Source: Anaerolineales bacterium (GTDB taxonomy: Bacteria > Chloroflexota > Anaerolineae > Anaerolineales > Villigracilaceae). Taken from it: DNA of 64,000 nucleotides. The notes under the pieces are model-generated. The model was not told the origin of the DNA and searched no databases. It saw nothing but the letters and a program-made list of their open reading frames with translations. Positions 8,421 to 16,480 of the stretch are shown in pieces (the stretch's first letter is position 1; every line of letters starts with the position of its first letter). Where the stretch lies: NCBI GenBank assembly GCA_014860745.1, contig JACZJC010000003.1, positions 54,681-118,680 on the forward strand, written 5' to 3'. The translations under genes were made by a program, and so were the position numbers.

Positions 8421-9377
8421 TTATTGTCCCTTGCCGTGCGAATACGGGCTCCAATTGCAGAGGTTGATGAAGGGAGTGGTCAACCCGCCTTCTACAGTAA
8501 AGGACTTCATCAGGCCGCTATCGTAAGTGTATGCGCCTTCCAGGTTGTAATTCGGCGCCCAGGCATAGGCGTAGTATCTGCCGGCCGGCAACAGGACAGT
8601 GTAAATATTTTCATTCTCCGCGATGGCGAATTGAATTCGCTCGCCTGTCACCGCGTTTTCAAAGTACAGCGTCATGGGCGGGTTGAACTCGCTGGGGTAA
8701 CATAGATTACCGCCCACTGTACCATGAGGCAACGGGTCCGCGAGTTTCGTCACGTTGATGTCCACATAAAAAGCCTTGTTGGCGGCATCTCCCGTCCCGA
8801 ACAAAGTACCCGAGGGGTTGCGCAGCATCCAATAGCTGAAGTAATGACCGGACTTATCGGGTGCAGTGAGCGTGATGGCTATATCCACCGTCTGGCCGGG
8901 CAGGACTGCGCCGGGCAAACGGACTGCCGTTGTGCCGCCCATTTGTGTGCCGCTGCTAAAGACAAGCATGTAATCGGTTGTCCACGTGCAGGTGCCGCGG
9001 TTTTTCAGCCTCCAGATTTTTGTGAAAGTTTCGCCGGCAACGAGGTTCGCGCCGTCGGGAATGGTCACATCTTTTACGAAGGCTACCCAGTCACAATAGG
9101 AAACAGCGGTGGCCGGAACCGATGTGGAGGTAGGCAAAGGCGTATTGGTCGCCGGAGCAACTGTCAGCGTGGGCGGAGGCGGAGTCTGCGTCGGCGCGTT
9201 AAGAGTCAATGCAAATGTCGTCTGCGTGACCATTGCCTGCACCGTGGCCTGCGGGTCCGCCTGCGGCCGGCTGGATTGAAAGATGGGCATGGCCAGGACG
9301 CTGATGGGAATCAATGCGAGTATTCCCAGCGCCAGAATGCCAAAAATTATAAGGATTGTATTGGTATTTGGTTTCAT
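8421..9377 (-). CDS. Membrane-anchored or secreted protein with NBR1 Ig-like domain
   Basis: 318 residues: an N-terminal hydrophobic segment (residues ~7-31) acts as signal peptide or anchor, a Thr/Pro-rich linker follows to ~90, then an Ig-like domain of the NBR1 (FW) type at ~92-210 with the conserved TFTKIWRLKNRGTCTW, the GQTVDIAITLTAP strand and a GHYFSYWML core. The last ~100 residues form a separate beta-rich, unassigned domain (VGGNLCYPSEF onward) with an aromatic YYAYAWAPNYN stretch. In Anaerolineae such NBR1 modules occur in extracytoplasmic proteins; the ligand is unknown. A clear RBS (AGAGGAAAA) precedes the ATG. Confidence 0.8.
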   Translation of the reverse strand: MKPNTNTILIIFGILALGILALIPISVLAMPIFQSSRPQADPQATVQAMVTQTTFALTLNAPTQTPPPPTLTVAPATNTPLPTSTSVPATAVSYCDWVAFVKDVTIPDGANLVAGETFTKIWRLKNRGTCTWTTDYMLVFSSGTQMGGTTAVRLPGAVLPGQTVDIAITLTAPDKSGHYFSYWMLRNPSGTLFGTGDAANKAFYVDINVTKLADPLPHGTVGGNLCYPSEFNPPMTLYFENAVTGERIQFAIAENENIYTVLLPAGRYYAYAWAPNYNLEGAYTYDSGLMKSFTVEGGLTTPFINLCNWSPYSHGKGQ

Positions 9378-9508
9378 TTTTCCTCTTTTTTATAAGCAGG
9401 TATTAAACGAAACCATCTTCGATAAAGTTCCCGATTTTAGGGTTTTAAAAATAGGATGAATTTCCTATTATGATTCCCTCCGACACACTTATTCCCTCTA
9501 TTTCGGGA

Positions 9509-9550
9509 AAAATAAAATGCAGCGGGTATCCATCCGCTGCATTTTATTTT
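9509..9550 (-). terminator. Terminator of the TIR-membrane gene
   Basis: 17-bp perfect stem (9509-9525 and 9534-9550), 8-nt loop, A/T-rich flanks on both sides. It begins 23 nt after the stop codon at 9574. Confidence 0.9.
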
Positions 9551-9573
9551 CAGTACAAAGAGGCGCTGCGGGG

Positions 9574-10596
9574 TTACTTCGGCTTATCGGCCCACAGCCA
9601 GGCCAGTAAAAATACTTCGGAGGCTTTGGCGTAATACCCGATCGCGCTGGTTGTGCCGGCCACAAACTGTTTGTTGCCCATGACCGCCCACAAAACAATG
9701 GTCAACAGGGTATACCCCACCAGTCCCCACCAGACCATCTTATGCCGCTGCTGGAAGAATGGGATCGGCAGGAAGTAGGCCCCCAGAAGGCCAAGATACC
9801 CAAAACCGTTTAATGTGAATCCAATATCGGGGAAGAGTATTATATGAAAGTAAGCAGCGATCAGACAAAAAAGAATAATCCCATAGTGTTTAATATTGAG
9901 ATTCCTAGGGTATGTTCCAGTCAACTCTGGTAAATATACGCTTCCTTCTCTTCTCCAATTCGGTCGCTCTACATGTTTCAGAGGAGCACTAATTGGCTCG
10001 ATCTTCACACCTAAACCTATTTGCTTTTCCGCGATGAGTTCCTCTTTCATAGGTACAGGAATATTCAAAGCTTGATTTATTCTCTTGTTAGATGTCTTAA
10101 TTTGCTGTGTTGTTAAGGGAATGTTCTTCACGGGAAAGGCGGGCATTTTTAAGTAACGCTCTGCCAAACGCACTAACCCTTCATCTATATATTCATAATA
10201 GATTGGGCACGCATTGTAGCGCGATAAATTCGCCAGCGTGCCAGTCATATAACCTGCGACATCACTAAAGTTGAAATCATCCATCATTACAGGCACAATA
10301 TTGCGCTCTTTTTCGATTGCAAACTCAATCTCGCGGCGCAACCAGTCATTGTGATTTGGTTTACCATCCTCATATACACAGCGGCGTAGAGTCTCTGGGG
10401 TAAGGAGTATGACAAAATGTGTTCTCGCTGCGATGTTGGCAAGAATTGCATTTTCAAAGTCACCGCTATCAATGCTGGTAATGTCATAAAAAACATCAAA
10501 TTTGCGCGAACGCAAGAAGTCAAAGACCATTTTGGCTACATACTTGCTGATGCTACGCCGGTAACTAATGAATACTGTTTTTTCTGGTGCGATCAC
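9574..10596 (-). CDS. TIR-domain protein fused to a four-helix membrane module
   Basis: 340 residues. Residues ~6-130 are a TIR domain: VFISYRRS opening strand, DVFYDITSIDSGDFENAIL (BB-loop region), FVILLTPETL, and DWLRREIEFAI with E89 at the position of the catalytic glutamate of NAD-cleaving TIR proteins. A ~100-residue linker follows. Residues 232-340 contain four hydrophobic helices and are about 80% identical to the whole stand-alone protein at 11070-11402, the match starting almost exactly at that protein's start codon. The TIR part is AT-rich, the membrane part is not. GTG start with RBS-like AGAGGA upstream. Possible membrane-tethered NADase or signalling protein; enzymatic activity is inferred only. 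Confidence 0.85.
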   Translation of the reverse strand: MIAPEKTVFISYRRSISKYVAKMVFDFLRSRKFDVFYDITSIDSGDFENAILANIAARTHFVILLTPETLRRCVYEDGKPNHNDWLRREIEFAIEKERNIVPVMMDDFNFSDVAGYMTGTLANLSRYNACPIYYEYIDEGLVRLAERYLKMPAFPVKNIPLTTQQIKTSNKRINQALNIPVPMKEELIAEKQIGLGVKIEPISAPLKHVERPNWRREGSVYLPELTGTYPRNLNIKHYGIILFCLIAAYFHIILFPDIGFTLNGFGYLGLLGAYFLPIPFFQQRHKMVWWGLVGYTLLTIVLWAVMGNKQFVAGTTSAIGYYAKASEVFLLAWLWADKPK

Positions 10597-10639
10597 AAGC
10601 TCATCCTCTTATATCTACACTCTTATTTCAGTCGGTGAC

Positions 10640-10962
10640 TTAAAATGCTTTTTTCTAAATTTCTTTTATTATAACGTAGACTAAATAACAAGCTTGCATT
10701 TTTTGACAGCACGATTTTCAACCACCTATTATTACTTTTCAACCTAATAAACTTTCGTTTATTGTTCATGCCTTTCTAGATGGAGAAAAATCGCACAAGT
10801 TAATTTTGATATTGACTTCCGATTGAGTACCTGAAAAGGTCAAAATCAGTTCCGCATTTGGAAAATGCACTTACTATACATGGATGTTGTTCATATAGAC
10901 ACATGAGGTGGATCACCTTCGTAAATTTGCATCGATGCGAGGATTGGCACGCACAAGTGAGT
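10640..10962. other. AT-rich non-coding stretch
   Basis: Between the TIR-membrane gene and the terminator of its stand-alone paralogue. No ORF with a credible start or similarity is seen; strongly AT-rich like the TIR half. Probably promoter region plus acquired flank. Confidence 0.5.
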
Positions 10963-10994
10963 AAAAAAAGAAGGCGATACGCCTTCTTTTTTAC
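10963..10994 (-). terminator. Terminator of the stand-alone membrane protein
   Basis: A-tract, GC stem AAGGCG/CGCCTT with 3-nt loop (10977-10979), then a T-tract on both strands; 75 nt downstream of the gene at 11070-11402. Core sequence closely resembles the terminator at 7344-7379. Confidence 0.85.
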
Positions 10995-11069
10995 CTTTGC
11001 GAGTCTAATTATTAGACTTTATCCGAAATAATTTTTGGTCATTATCTATATCTTTAAAAATCAAAAAGA

Positions 11070-11402
11070 CTACTTTGGTTTATCTGCCCACAGGAAGGCC
11101 AGCAGAAAGATTTCAGCGGCTTTGGCGTAGTAGCCAATCGCACTGGGTGTGCCTATAATAAATTCCCTTTCACCTAAGATCGCCCATAAAACAATGGTCA
11201 GCAGGGTGTAGCCCACCAATCCCCACCAGACCATCTTATGCCGCTGCTGGAAGAAGGGAATCGGCAGAAAATATGCGCCCAACAGGCCGAGATACCCCAA
11301 TCCGTTCAACGTAAATCCAATATCGGGGAAGAGGACAACATGGAAATAGGCGGCCAGCAGGGCTCCCAGAATGATGCCGTAGTGCTTAAGACTCAGTTTC
11401 AT
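11070..11402 (-). CDS. Small four-helix membrane protein, paralogue of the TIR fusion's C-terminus
   Basis: 110 residues with four hydrophobic segments, separated by FQQRHKMVWW and ending WADKPK. Its full length matches residues 232-340 of the TIR fusion protein, with about 20 differences, mostly conservative and concentrated in one loop. The start at 11402 follows a clear AAGGAG; an in-frame start at 11432 would swallow that RBS. I do not recognise the family. The duplication suggests that one copy was fused to a TIR gene while this one kept the original form. Confidence 0.75.
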   Translation of the reverse strand: MKLSLKHYGIILGALLAAYFHVVLFPDIGFTLNGLGYLGLLGAYFLPIPFFQQRHKMVWWGLVGYTLLTIVLWAILGEREFIIGTPSAIGYYAKAAEIFLLAFLWADKPK

Positions 11403-11603
11403 GATCTTTTCTCCTTGTTTGTGGTCAGACAAAATACTTTGAATATAGACAGCATATGGGGCTTGCTATCTTACGAGCGAGCATGTTCTGGATGCACAGG
11501 TTCCATTCGTTAACAAAAGCTGCAAGTACGAGTACAATACGAATTGTCTTATTTTCCCCGCCGCAGTTCGGCGGGTACCCTTACCTAAACTGGCCTGAAC
11601 AAG

Positions 11604-12218
11604 ATGAAAAAACAAATGTCCAATGCTCGAGGATCGTCAATCCACCTCTTTTCAGGGATTGTAAAAGAAAATCATGGAAAAATGGCAAGCCTTGGGTTGC
11701 AGATGGAAAGACTTAAGGAGAAACTCACAAGAACAAAAGGGGAAGATGAATCAAATCTGCTTGAACAGGAAATTAATTCACTTCAGGATGACCTGGCGAA
11801 ATCCTCCTCGATTGTCATTGTATTTTCAGCCATGGCTATCGAGGCATATATATATGATTACGCCGCCCGCCATTTTGGTGACAACTTTGTCAAAGATAAT
11901 TTGGATAAACTCGACACAATAAGCAAATGGATCGTTATTCCAAAACTGATCACTGGCAGGGATTTACCCCGTCAACAGAAATGGTTTGAACTTTTGAAAA
12001 ATTTGATCAAAGCAAGAAACTTAATTATCCACTATAAAACATCCGATGGACCAACAGCCTCCACAGATTTAAAACAATACCTGAAAAAAGTGGATGCCAA
12101 GTCAAAGTTTTTTCACGAAACAGCCAGACAATCCATTGGTCTGCTTGGCATACTTGCTGATAAAATTGCGGAAATAGACCCCGAGGAAACTCCATGGGTT
12201 CAATCATATCTAACCTAA
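11604..12218 (+). CDS. Alpha-helical HEPN-like protein
   Basis: 204 residues, predicted entirely helical, with a charged coiled-coil-like N-terminus (residues ~25-65), a hydrophobic core helix (IVIVFSAMAIEAYIYDYAA) and the sequence KARNLIIHYK giving R138-x4-H143. An R(N)-x-x-x-H motif in a four-helix protein is the active-site signature of HEPN ribonucleases, and AMAIEAYIYD is the usual helix preceding it in RiboL-PSP/MAE-type HEPN families. Fold assignment is tentative. Weak RBS; the start could also be the ATG at 11616. Ends 27 nt before ssb, but ssb has its own strong RBS. Confidence 0.55.
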   Translation: MKKQMSNARGSSIHLFSGIVKENHGKMASLGLQMERLKEKLTRTKGEDESNLLEQEINSLQDDLAKSSSIVIVFSAMAIEAYIYDYAARHFGDNFVKDNLDKLDTISKWIVIPKLITGRDLPRQQKWFELLKNLIKARNLIIHYKTSDGPTASTDLKQYLKKVDAKSKFFHETARQSIGLLGILADKIAEIDPEETPWVQSYLT

Positions 12219-12245
12219 ATCCATACACATACACCCGGAGGAAAA

Positions 12246-12677
12246 ATGAGCTATCAAAAAATCATCATCACTGGCAATTTGGGACGCGATCCCGAAATGC
12301 GCTATACCCCGTCTGGCCAGGCCGTCACCAGCTTTTCTGTTGCCGTCAATGAATCGTACACCAATGCAAACGGCGAGAAAATAAAGAAAACCATTTGGTT
12401 CCGCGTGACCGCCTGGGGGAAACAAGCCGAGATCTGCAACCAATATCTCAAGAAAGGCCAGCAGGTCCTCGTGGATGGCCGCATGAGCGCCGACCCAACC
12501 ACCGGCGGCCCAAAGATCTGGACAAAACAGGATGGCACCGCCGGGTCATCCTTTGAAGTCACAGCCTCCACCGTGCGATTCCTCTCCTCGCGTGGAGAAG
12601 GCGAAGCAGGCCCCGCGGCCGGTGGCGGCGGCATGGAGATGGCCGAACTTCCCCCGGAAGACGACATCCCTTTCTAG
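12246..12677 (+). CDS. ssb: Single-stranded DNA-binding protein
   Basis: 143 residues with the OB-fold motifs ITGNLGRDPEMRYTPSGQAV, FRVTAWGKQAEICNQYLKKG and VDGRMSADP. The C-terminus ends in acidic PPEDDIPF, the partner-recruiting tail of bacterial SSB. The ATG follows GGAGGAAAA. It binds ssDNA in replication and repair. It heads a plus-strand run that continues with DUF3467 and translin, but a 13-bp hairpin separates it from them. Confidence 0.97.
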   Translation: MSYQKIIITGNLGRDPEMRYTPSGQAVTSFSVAVNESYTNANGEKIKKTIWFRVTAWGKQAEICNQYLKKGQQVLVDGRMSADPTTGGPKIWTKQDGTAGSSFEVTASTVRFLSSRGEGEAGPAAGGGGMEMAELPPEDDIPF

Positions 12678-12690
12678 CAGCATCCAAATG

Positions 12691-12733
12691 AAACAGGTCT
12701 AACACTGCCGCAACGGGCTGGTTAGACCTGTTT
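12691..12733 (+). terminator. Hairpin after ssb
   Basis: 13-bp perfect stem (12691-12703 and 12721-12733) with a 17-nt loop, only a short T-run after it. Likely a weak or partial terminator between ssb and the DUF3467 gene. Confidence 0.6.
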
Positions 12734-12765
12734 GCGCACCAGGTTATGTCAGTCAGGAAAAACTT

Positions 12766-13101
12766 ATGACCACACCCCAAACACCACCCAAACCCACCGG
12801 CCCGATCCTTGAGCTACCTGCCGACCTTGAGCTCGTCTATGCCAACCTTGCGCGCATCGCCCACTCCCCTTCCGACATCGTTATCGATTTTGCCCATCTC
12901 CTGCCGGGCGAGCCGCACGCAAAGATCCGCTCGCGTGTGGTGATGACCCCGCTCAGCGCAAAACTTTTGGTGCGTGCGCTCACAGAAAATATCGCGCGCT
13001 ACGAAGCCGCATTCGGAGAGATCAACATTCCCAGCAACACAACGCTGGCGGATAATCTCTTCCGTCCATTTCAACAGCCGCCGGAACCGCCCAAAGAGTA
13101 A
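12766..13101 (+). CDS. DUF3467 domain protein
   Basis: 111 residues. The segment from ~22 to 90 matches DUF3467: VYANLARIAHSPSDIVIDFAHLLPGE, then RVVMTPLSAKLLVRALTENIARYEAAFGEI. The family is small, cytosolic and uncharacterised. The translin gene begins 6 nt after its stop, so the two are almost certainly co-transcribed. Confidence 0.85.
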   Translation: MTTPQTPPKPTGPILELPADLELVYANLARIAHSPSDIVIDFAHLLPGEPHAKIRSRVVMTPLSAKLLVRALTENIARYEAAFGEINIPSNTTLADNLFRPFQQPPEPPKE

Positions 13102-13107
13102 AATGGT

Positions 13108-13779
13108 ATGAACAAACTTGAGAAGATCGCCGAACAAATTCGAAAAAATTTCGATGCTCGCACCGCCGCGCGGGATAATGCCCTCTCCCAGGCGCGCCAA
13201 CTCACACGCGCCTGCTCCCTTGCCATCCGCGCCGTCCACCGCGATGAAACGGACACGATGAACACCCATTTGCAGGAAGCCCGTCAACTTGCGGATACGC
13301 TCCGCGATTCTCTGGCATCCTACCCTGACCTTTTTTACGCTGGATACACCCAGGATGCGCTCAAAGAATTCGTGGAAGCGAACGTCACCTGCGCCTTGAT
13401 ACGGAACGAACCGCTTCAGACTCCCGAAGAGCTGGTCGTTGAACCTGCAACATATCTCAACGGCCTGGCAGAGGTGATCGGCGAATTACGCCGGCGGGTC
13501 ATGGATATTCTGCGGCACGGATATTCACCGGAAGTGGAACGATTGCTCGGCTACATGGATGAGATCTACTCCATCATGGTCACCATGGATTATCCCGATG
13601 CGATCACGAACGGCCTGCGCCGCCAGACCGATCTGGCACGCGGCATCATCGAAAAGACCCGCGGAGACATCACCTTCAGCCTGCGGGGCGAGCACCTCGA
13701 ACAGGCCATCGGGAAGTTGATCGTCGAGTTAAACGGCGGGCAGGCCGGAACGCAGAAAAGAAGCGAAAAGGATTCATAA
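13108..13779 (+). CDS. Translin family protein
   Basis: 223 residues, all helical. FDARTAARDNALSQARQLTR and EFVEANVTCALI, then PATYLNGLAEVIGELRRR and the late LLGYMDEIYSIMVTMDYPDAI and LRRQTDLARGIIEKT correspond to the translin signature regions. Eukaryotic translin-TRAX (C3PO) binds and cleaves RNA; prokaryotic homologues are known mainly in archaea and some bacteria and act as RNA/DNA-binding oligomers. Whether this copy keeps the acidic catalytic residues of TRAX cannot be judged by eye. Located 6 nt after DUF3467 and 3 nt before the next membrane-protein gene, so part of one operon. Confidence 0.8.
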   Translation: MNKLEKIAEQIRKNFDARTAARDNALSQARQLTRACSLAIRAVHRDETDTMNTHLQEARQLADTLRDSLASYPDLFYAGYTQDALKEFVEANVTCALIRNEPLQTPEELVVEPATYLNGLAEVIGELRRRVMDILRHGYSPEVERLLGYMDEIYSIMVTMDYPDAITNGLRRQTDLARGIIEKTRGDITFSLRGEHLEQAIGKLIVELNGGQAGTQKRSEKDS

Positions 13780-13782
13780 TCC

Positions 13783-14400
13783 ATGGCAAAAGGCGGACGC
13801 CGCTATCCTCTTGTCATCTACACCCACATGCTCAATCGCTGGTATCCGGCGTTGCTTGCCCTTGGCGTTTCTTTGCTAGGTTTGGCATGGGGAATTTACA
13901 GCCGCAATTATGAGCAGTGGCGCTGGCTGGTAATCGCGAGCCTTGGCGGCCTGAATATTTTTTTGGGACTGCTCTTGATCATCTTTCGAAAAGGCGCATA
14001 TGTTCAGCCATTCAGCGACCACGTGCGGCTGGCAACCCCGTTCCTGCGCTTGAATATTTCATACAAAAGATTGCGGCGCGCCACCTCGGCAAATATGGGC
14101 TCGCTCTTCCCGCCGAAAAGTGTTTCAAAATGGCAGGCTGAAATTATCGAGCCAATCGCAAGAATGACCGTGATCGTACTTGAATTGAACGCATTTCCAA
14201 TGTCGCAATCATCGCTGCGGCTTTTCCTTTCCCCGCTTTTTTTCAAGGACAAAACCCCGCATTTTGTGATCCTCGTCAACGACTGGATGCGCTTTAGCAT
14301 GGAGCTTGAAAGTATGCGGAGCGGGTCGATGCCAAGAACCACCATACAGAAAAAACGCGACTCTTCCATCCTTTCACGCCTGCCCAACAAAAACAAATGA
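13783..14400 (+). CDS. Membrane-anchored protein of unknown function
   Basis: 205 residues. Two transmembrane helices lie at ~20-42 and ~47-68 after a short basic N-terminus; the rest (VQPFSDHVRLATPFLRLNISYKRL onward) is a soluble, beta-rich domain reminiscent of bacterial PH-like domains, ending in a Lys-rich tail. I cannot assign a family. Its stop overlaps the next start by 4 nt, placing it in the translin operon. Confidence 0.65.
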   Translation: MAKGGRRYPLVIYTHMLNRWYPALLALGVSLLGLAWGIYSRNYEQWRWLVIASLGGLNIFLGLLLIIFRKGAYVQPFSDHVRLATPFLRLNISYKRLRRATSANMGSLFPPKSVSKWQAEIIEPIARMTVIVLELNAFPMSQSSLRLFLSPLFFKDKTPHFVILVNDWMRFSMELESMRSGSMPRTTIQKKRDSSILSRLPNKNK

Positions 14401-14813
14401 ATATTTATTTTGCATGTTCCATCACCGGTGGACGTGAACTCGAAGCCGTCTATCAGCAGATCGTTGCCGCGCTCACTGCGGATGGGCATGAAATTCCCAC
14501 CTCGCATCTGGCTGAAACAGAAGTGGTGGAAAACGAGCGTATGCTTCCCCCCCAATATGTGTATGAGCGCGACGTTGATTGGATCAAAAATTGCGATATT
14601 CTGGTCGCGGAAGTCAGTGTGCCTTCACATGGGGTGGGGTATGAGATCGGTCTTGCCCTGATTATCGGCAAACCGGTTCTATGCATTTTTCAAGAAGAAA
14701 GAAAGGTTTCCAAAATGATCTCTGGGAATCCGAATCCAATGTTGGTCTTAAAAAGTTATTCCACCCTGGAAGAGGCACTTTCAATTGCAAGGAACTTTTT
14801 GAAGAAAATATAA
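14397..14813 (+). CDS. Nucleoside 2-deoxyribosyltransferase / deoxynucleotide N-glycosidase (DNPH1-like)
   Basis: 138 residues. The opening IYFACSITGGRE matches the nucleotide-binding start of DNPH1/Rcl-type enzymes, and AEVSVPSHGVGYEIGLAL carries the catalytic glutamate (E83) of the N-deoxyribosyltransferase superfamily. Such enzymes cleave or swap the base of 2'-deoxynucleosides or their 5'-monophosphates, so a role in nucleotide clean-up is likely. Last gene of the operon that begins with DUF3467 and translin; overlaps the previous gene by 4 nt. Confidence 0.85.
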   Translation: MNIYFACSITGGRELEAVYQQIVAALTADGHEIPTSHLAETEVVENERMLPPQYVYERDVDWIKNCDILVAEVSVPSHGVGYEIGLALIIGKPVLCIFQEERKVSKMISGNPNPMLVLKSYSTLEEALSIARNFLKKI

Positions 14814-14818
14814 ATACT

Positions 14819-14834
14819 TGTGAATATTATCACA
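14819..14834. promoter_or_regulatory. CRP/FNR-type palindrome
   Basis: TGTGA-N6-TCACA, a perfect match to the CRP-family half-site consensus, immediately after the DNPH1-like gene. No start codon of a plus-strand gene follows within 2.9 kb; a TAATAT box and a strong hairpin (14949-14976) do. Confidence 0.5.
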
Positions 14835-14948
14835 TTCAATCAGTGACATTTGACGATAGCTGAAACAGGCGCAATGGTTTAATATAGATGTGGAGACGGA
14901 ACCAAGACACCTCCAACGTACTCCTCCCTGTCTCCTCCTTTGGCGAAA

Positions 14949-14976
14949 GTTGCCGCCGGGTTTTCCCGGCGGCAAC
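14949..14976 (+). terminator. Strong hairpin with T-rich tail
   Basis: 12-bp perfect GC-rich stem (14949-14960 and 14965-14976), TTTT loop, followed on the plus strand by ATTTTTATTT. It can end plus-strand transcripts from the translin operon or a short RNA started near 14880; on the minus strand no T-run follows. Confidence 0.8.
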
Positions 14977-15011
14977 ATTTTTATTTCAGGTCTCTGAATC
15001 GAACAATCCGC

Positions 15012-16460
15012 TTATTCCTGTGCAGGGAGAAGGACAACAAAAGTGGAGCCTTTCCCAAGGGTCGATTCCACCCAAACCCGCCCCTGATGACTATCGACGA
15101 TCGATTTGACGATTGCCAGACCCAGCCCGGAACCCTTCACCCCATCGGGCGCATTGGTAGCCCGGTAGAATTTTTCGAACACGCGGTTGTGTTCCTCCGA
15201 TTTGATGCCTGGGCCATTATCCTCCACATGGAGAACGATCTGGTTGTCCTGCATGGCAATGCGGATGCAAATCTCCCCTTCGTTCGGCGTGTATTTGATG
15301 GCATTACCCACAAGATTATCCAGCATCTGGCGGATGCGGATCGGGTTCGCGCGAAGCGGCTGTACATTCGGGGAAATATCAGTCGTAAGTTTGATAAGTT
15401 TGGTCTTTATCTGGGTGTCGAACATATCCAGCGTGTATTTCAGCACGCCTTCCAATTGAATCACTTCACGGCGGGTATCGAACCCGGCTTCGAGGCGCCC
15501 CAGGTCAAGCAGGTCGTTGATCAGGGTGGTAATATGCTGAACGCTTCCCTGCAGGCGGTGCAAAAAGTCGTGCTGGGTTTGGTTCAACGGCCCTGTGCGT
15601 TCGACGAGTTCCGTGTAGCCGAGAATGGCGGTCAGGGGAGAGCGCAGGTCATGCGAAACGGTATGGATGAAGTCGCTTTTCAAGCGGTCCAATTCCTTCA
15701 GATAGGAAATATCCTGCATGGTTACCGCCGCGCCGATCCTGGGAATGGGCGTGTATTGGGCATTGAACACACGCCCGTCATCGAAATTGATCTCGTGATA
15801 TTTCATCGGGCCTTCCCCCGAACGCGACAACAAAGCCCTCAAATCGGCGTTCGCAATTACATCGCCCAGCGGCCTGCCTGTAAAAACCCCCTCCCCCAGG
15901 TTGAAAATATCACGAATCGATTGATTGAGCAGCAAAACCTTCTGGTGTTCATCCATCACGATCACGCCGTCCTGAATATTGGAGATGATCGCTTCAAGCT
16001 TGACCCGTTCCGCTTCTGAGATTTTAGCCTTTTCGGCCAGTGAGGAAGTGGTACGCCTCACTTCGCGGCGCAGCCAGTCACCCAGCCTTCTTGCATGGGC
16101 AAGGCTTCTTTGGACTTCGTCCACGATATCCGACATTTGAAGAGGAGGATACAAATAGCCGCTCAAGCCATGCTTCAATACCAACTTGGAATTTCCCGTC
16201 GTATCCTTTTCGGCGTAATAAATGATCGGCAGGGTGGGGAATCGTTCGAGCATTTCGCCCGAAATAATAAACCCGTCCTGGTCTGCGAACATTTCGCCGA
16301 TGATCATCAATGCAGGGATGGCCTCCTGCACGGATTTATCCAACCCGGCGCGGTCATGGGCAACCGCCACGCCATAGCCGGCGGCCTGAAGCGCCCGCTG
16401 CATTAAATCCAAAATTGGGGAGGGGGGGAGAGCTAGTAGAATTAAATCTTGTTTTGGCAT
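15012..16460 (-). CDS. Sensor histidine kinase with degenerate receiver and PAS domain
   Basis: 482 residues. Residues ~5-115 have a receiver-like fold, but the phosphoacceptor position in ALMIIGEMFADQDGF is Gly, not Asp. A coiled-coil linker (~125-160) leads to a PAS domain (~155-250), then HisKA with H270 in FIHTVSHDLRSP and a HATPase_c domain with N box NLVGNAIKYTPNEG, DNGPGI and GSGLGLAIVKSI. No transmembrane segments, so a cytosolic sensor. Follows the GAF gene by 20 nt in the same operon. The N-terminal domain is probably a structural or protein-interaction receiver. Confidence 0.93.
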   Translation of the reverse strand: MPKQDLILLALPPSPILDLMQRALQAAGYGVAVAHDRAGLDKSVQEAIPALMIIGEMFADQDGFIISGEMLERFPTLPIIYYAEKDTTGNSKLVLKHGLSGYLYPPLQMSDIVDEVQRSLAHARRLGDWLRREVRRTTSSLAEKAKISEAERVKLEAIISNIQDGVIVMDEHQKVLLLNQSIRDIFNLGEGVFTGRPLGDVIANADLRALLSRSGEGPMKYHEINFDDGRVFNAQYTPIPRIGAAVTMQDISYLKELDRLKSDFIHTVSHDLRSPLTAILGYTELVERTGPLNQTQHDFLHRLQGSVQHITTLINDLLDLGRLEAGFDTRREVIQLEGVLKYTLDMFDTQIKTKLIKLTTDISPNVQPLRANPIRIRQMLDNLVGNAIKYTPNEGEICIRIAMQDNQIVLHVEDNGPGIKSEEHNRVFEKFYRATNAPDGVKGSGLGLAIVKSIVDSHQGRVWVESTLGKGSTFVVLLPAQE

Positions 16461-16480
16461 GAGATCGACGGGGCCTGGTT

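Noticed and set aside
14940..16019. Long plus-strand ORF (about 360 codons)
   Set aside because: Lies antisense to the histidine kinase; no RBS, and its composition mirrors the kinase's codon pattern. The kinase motifs on the other strand are decisive.
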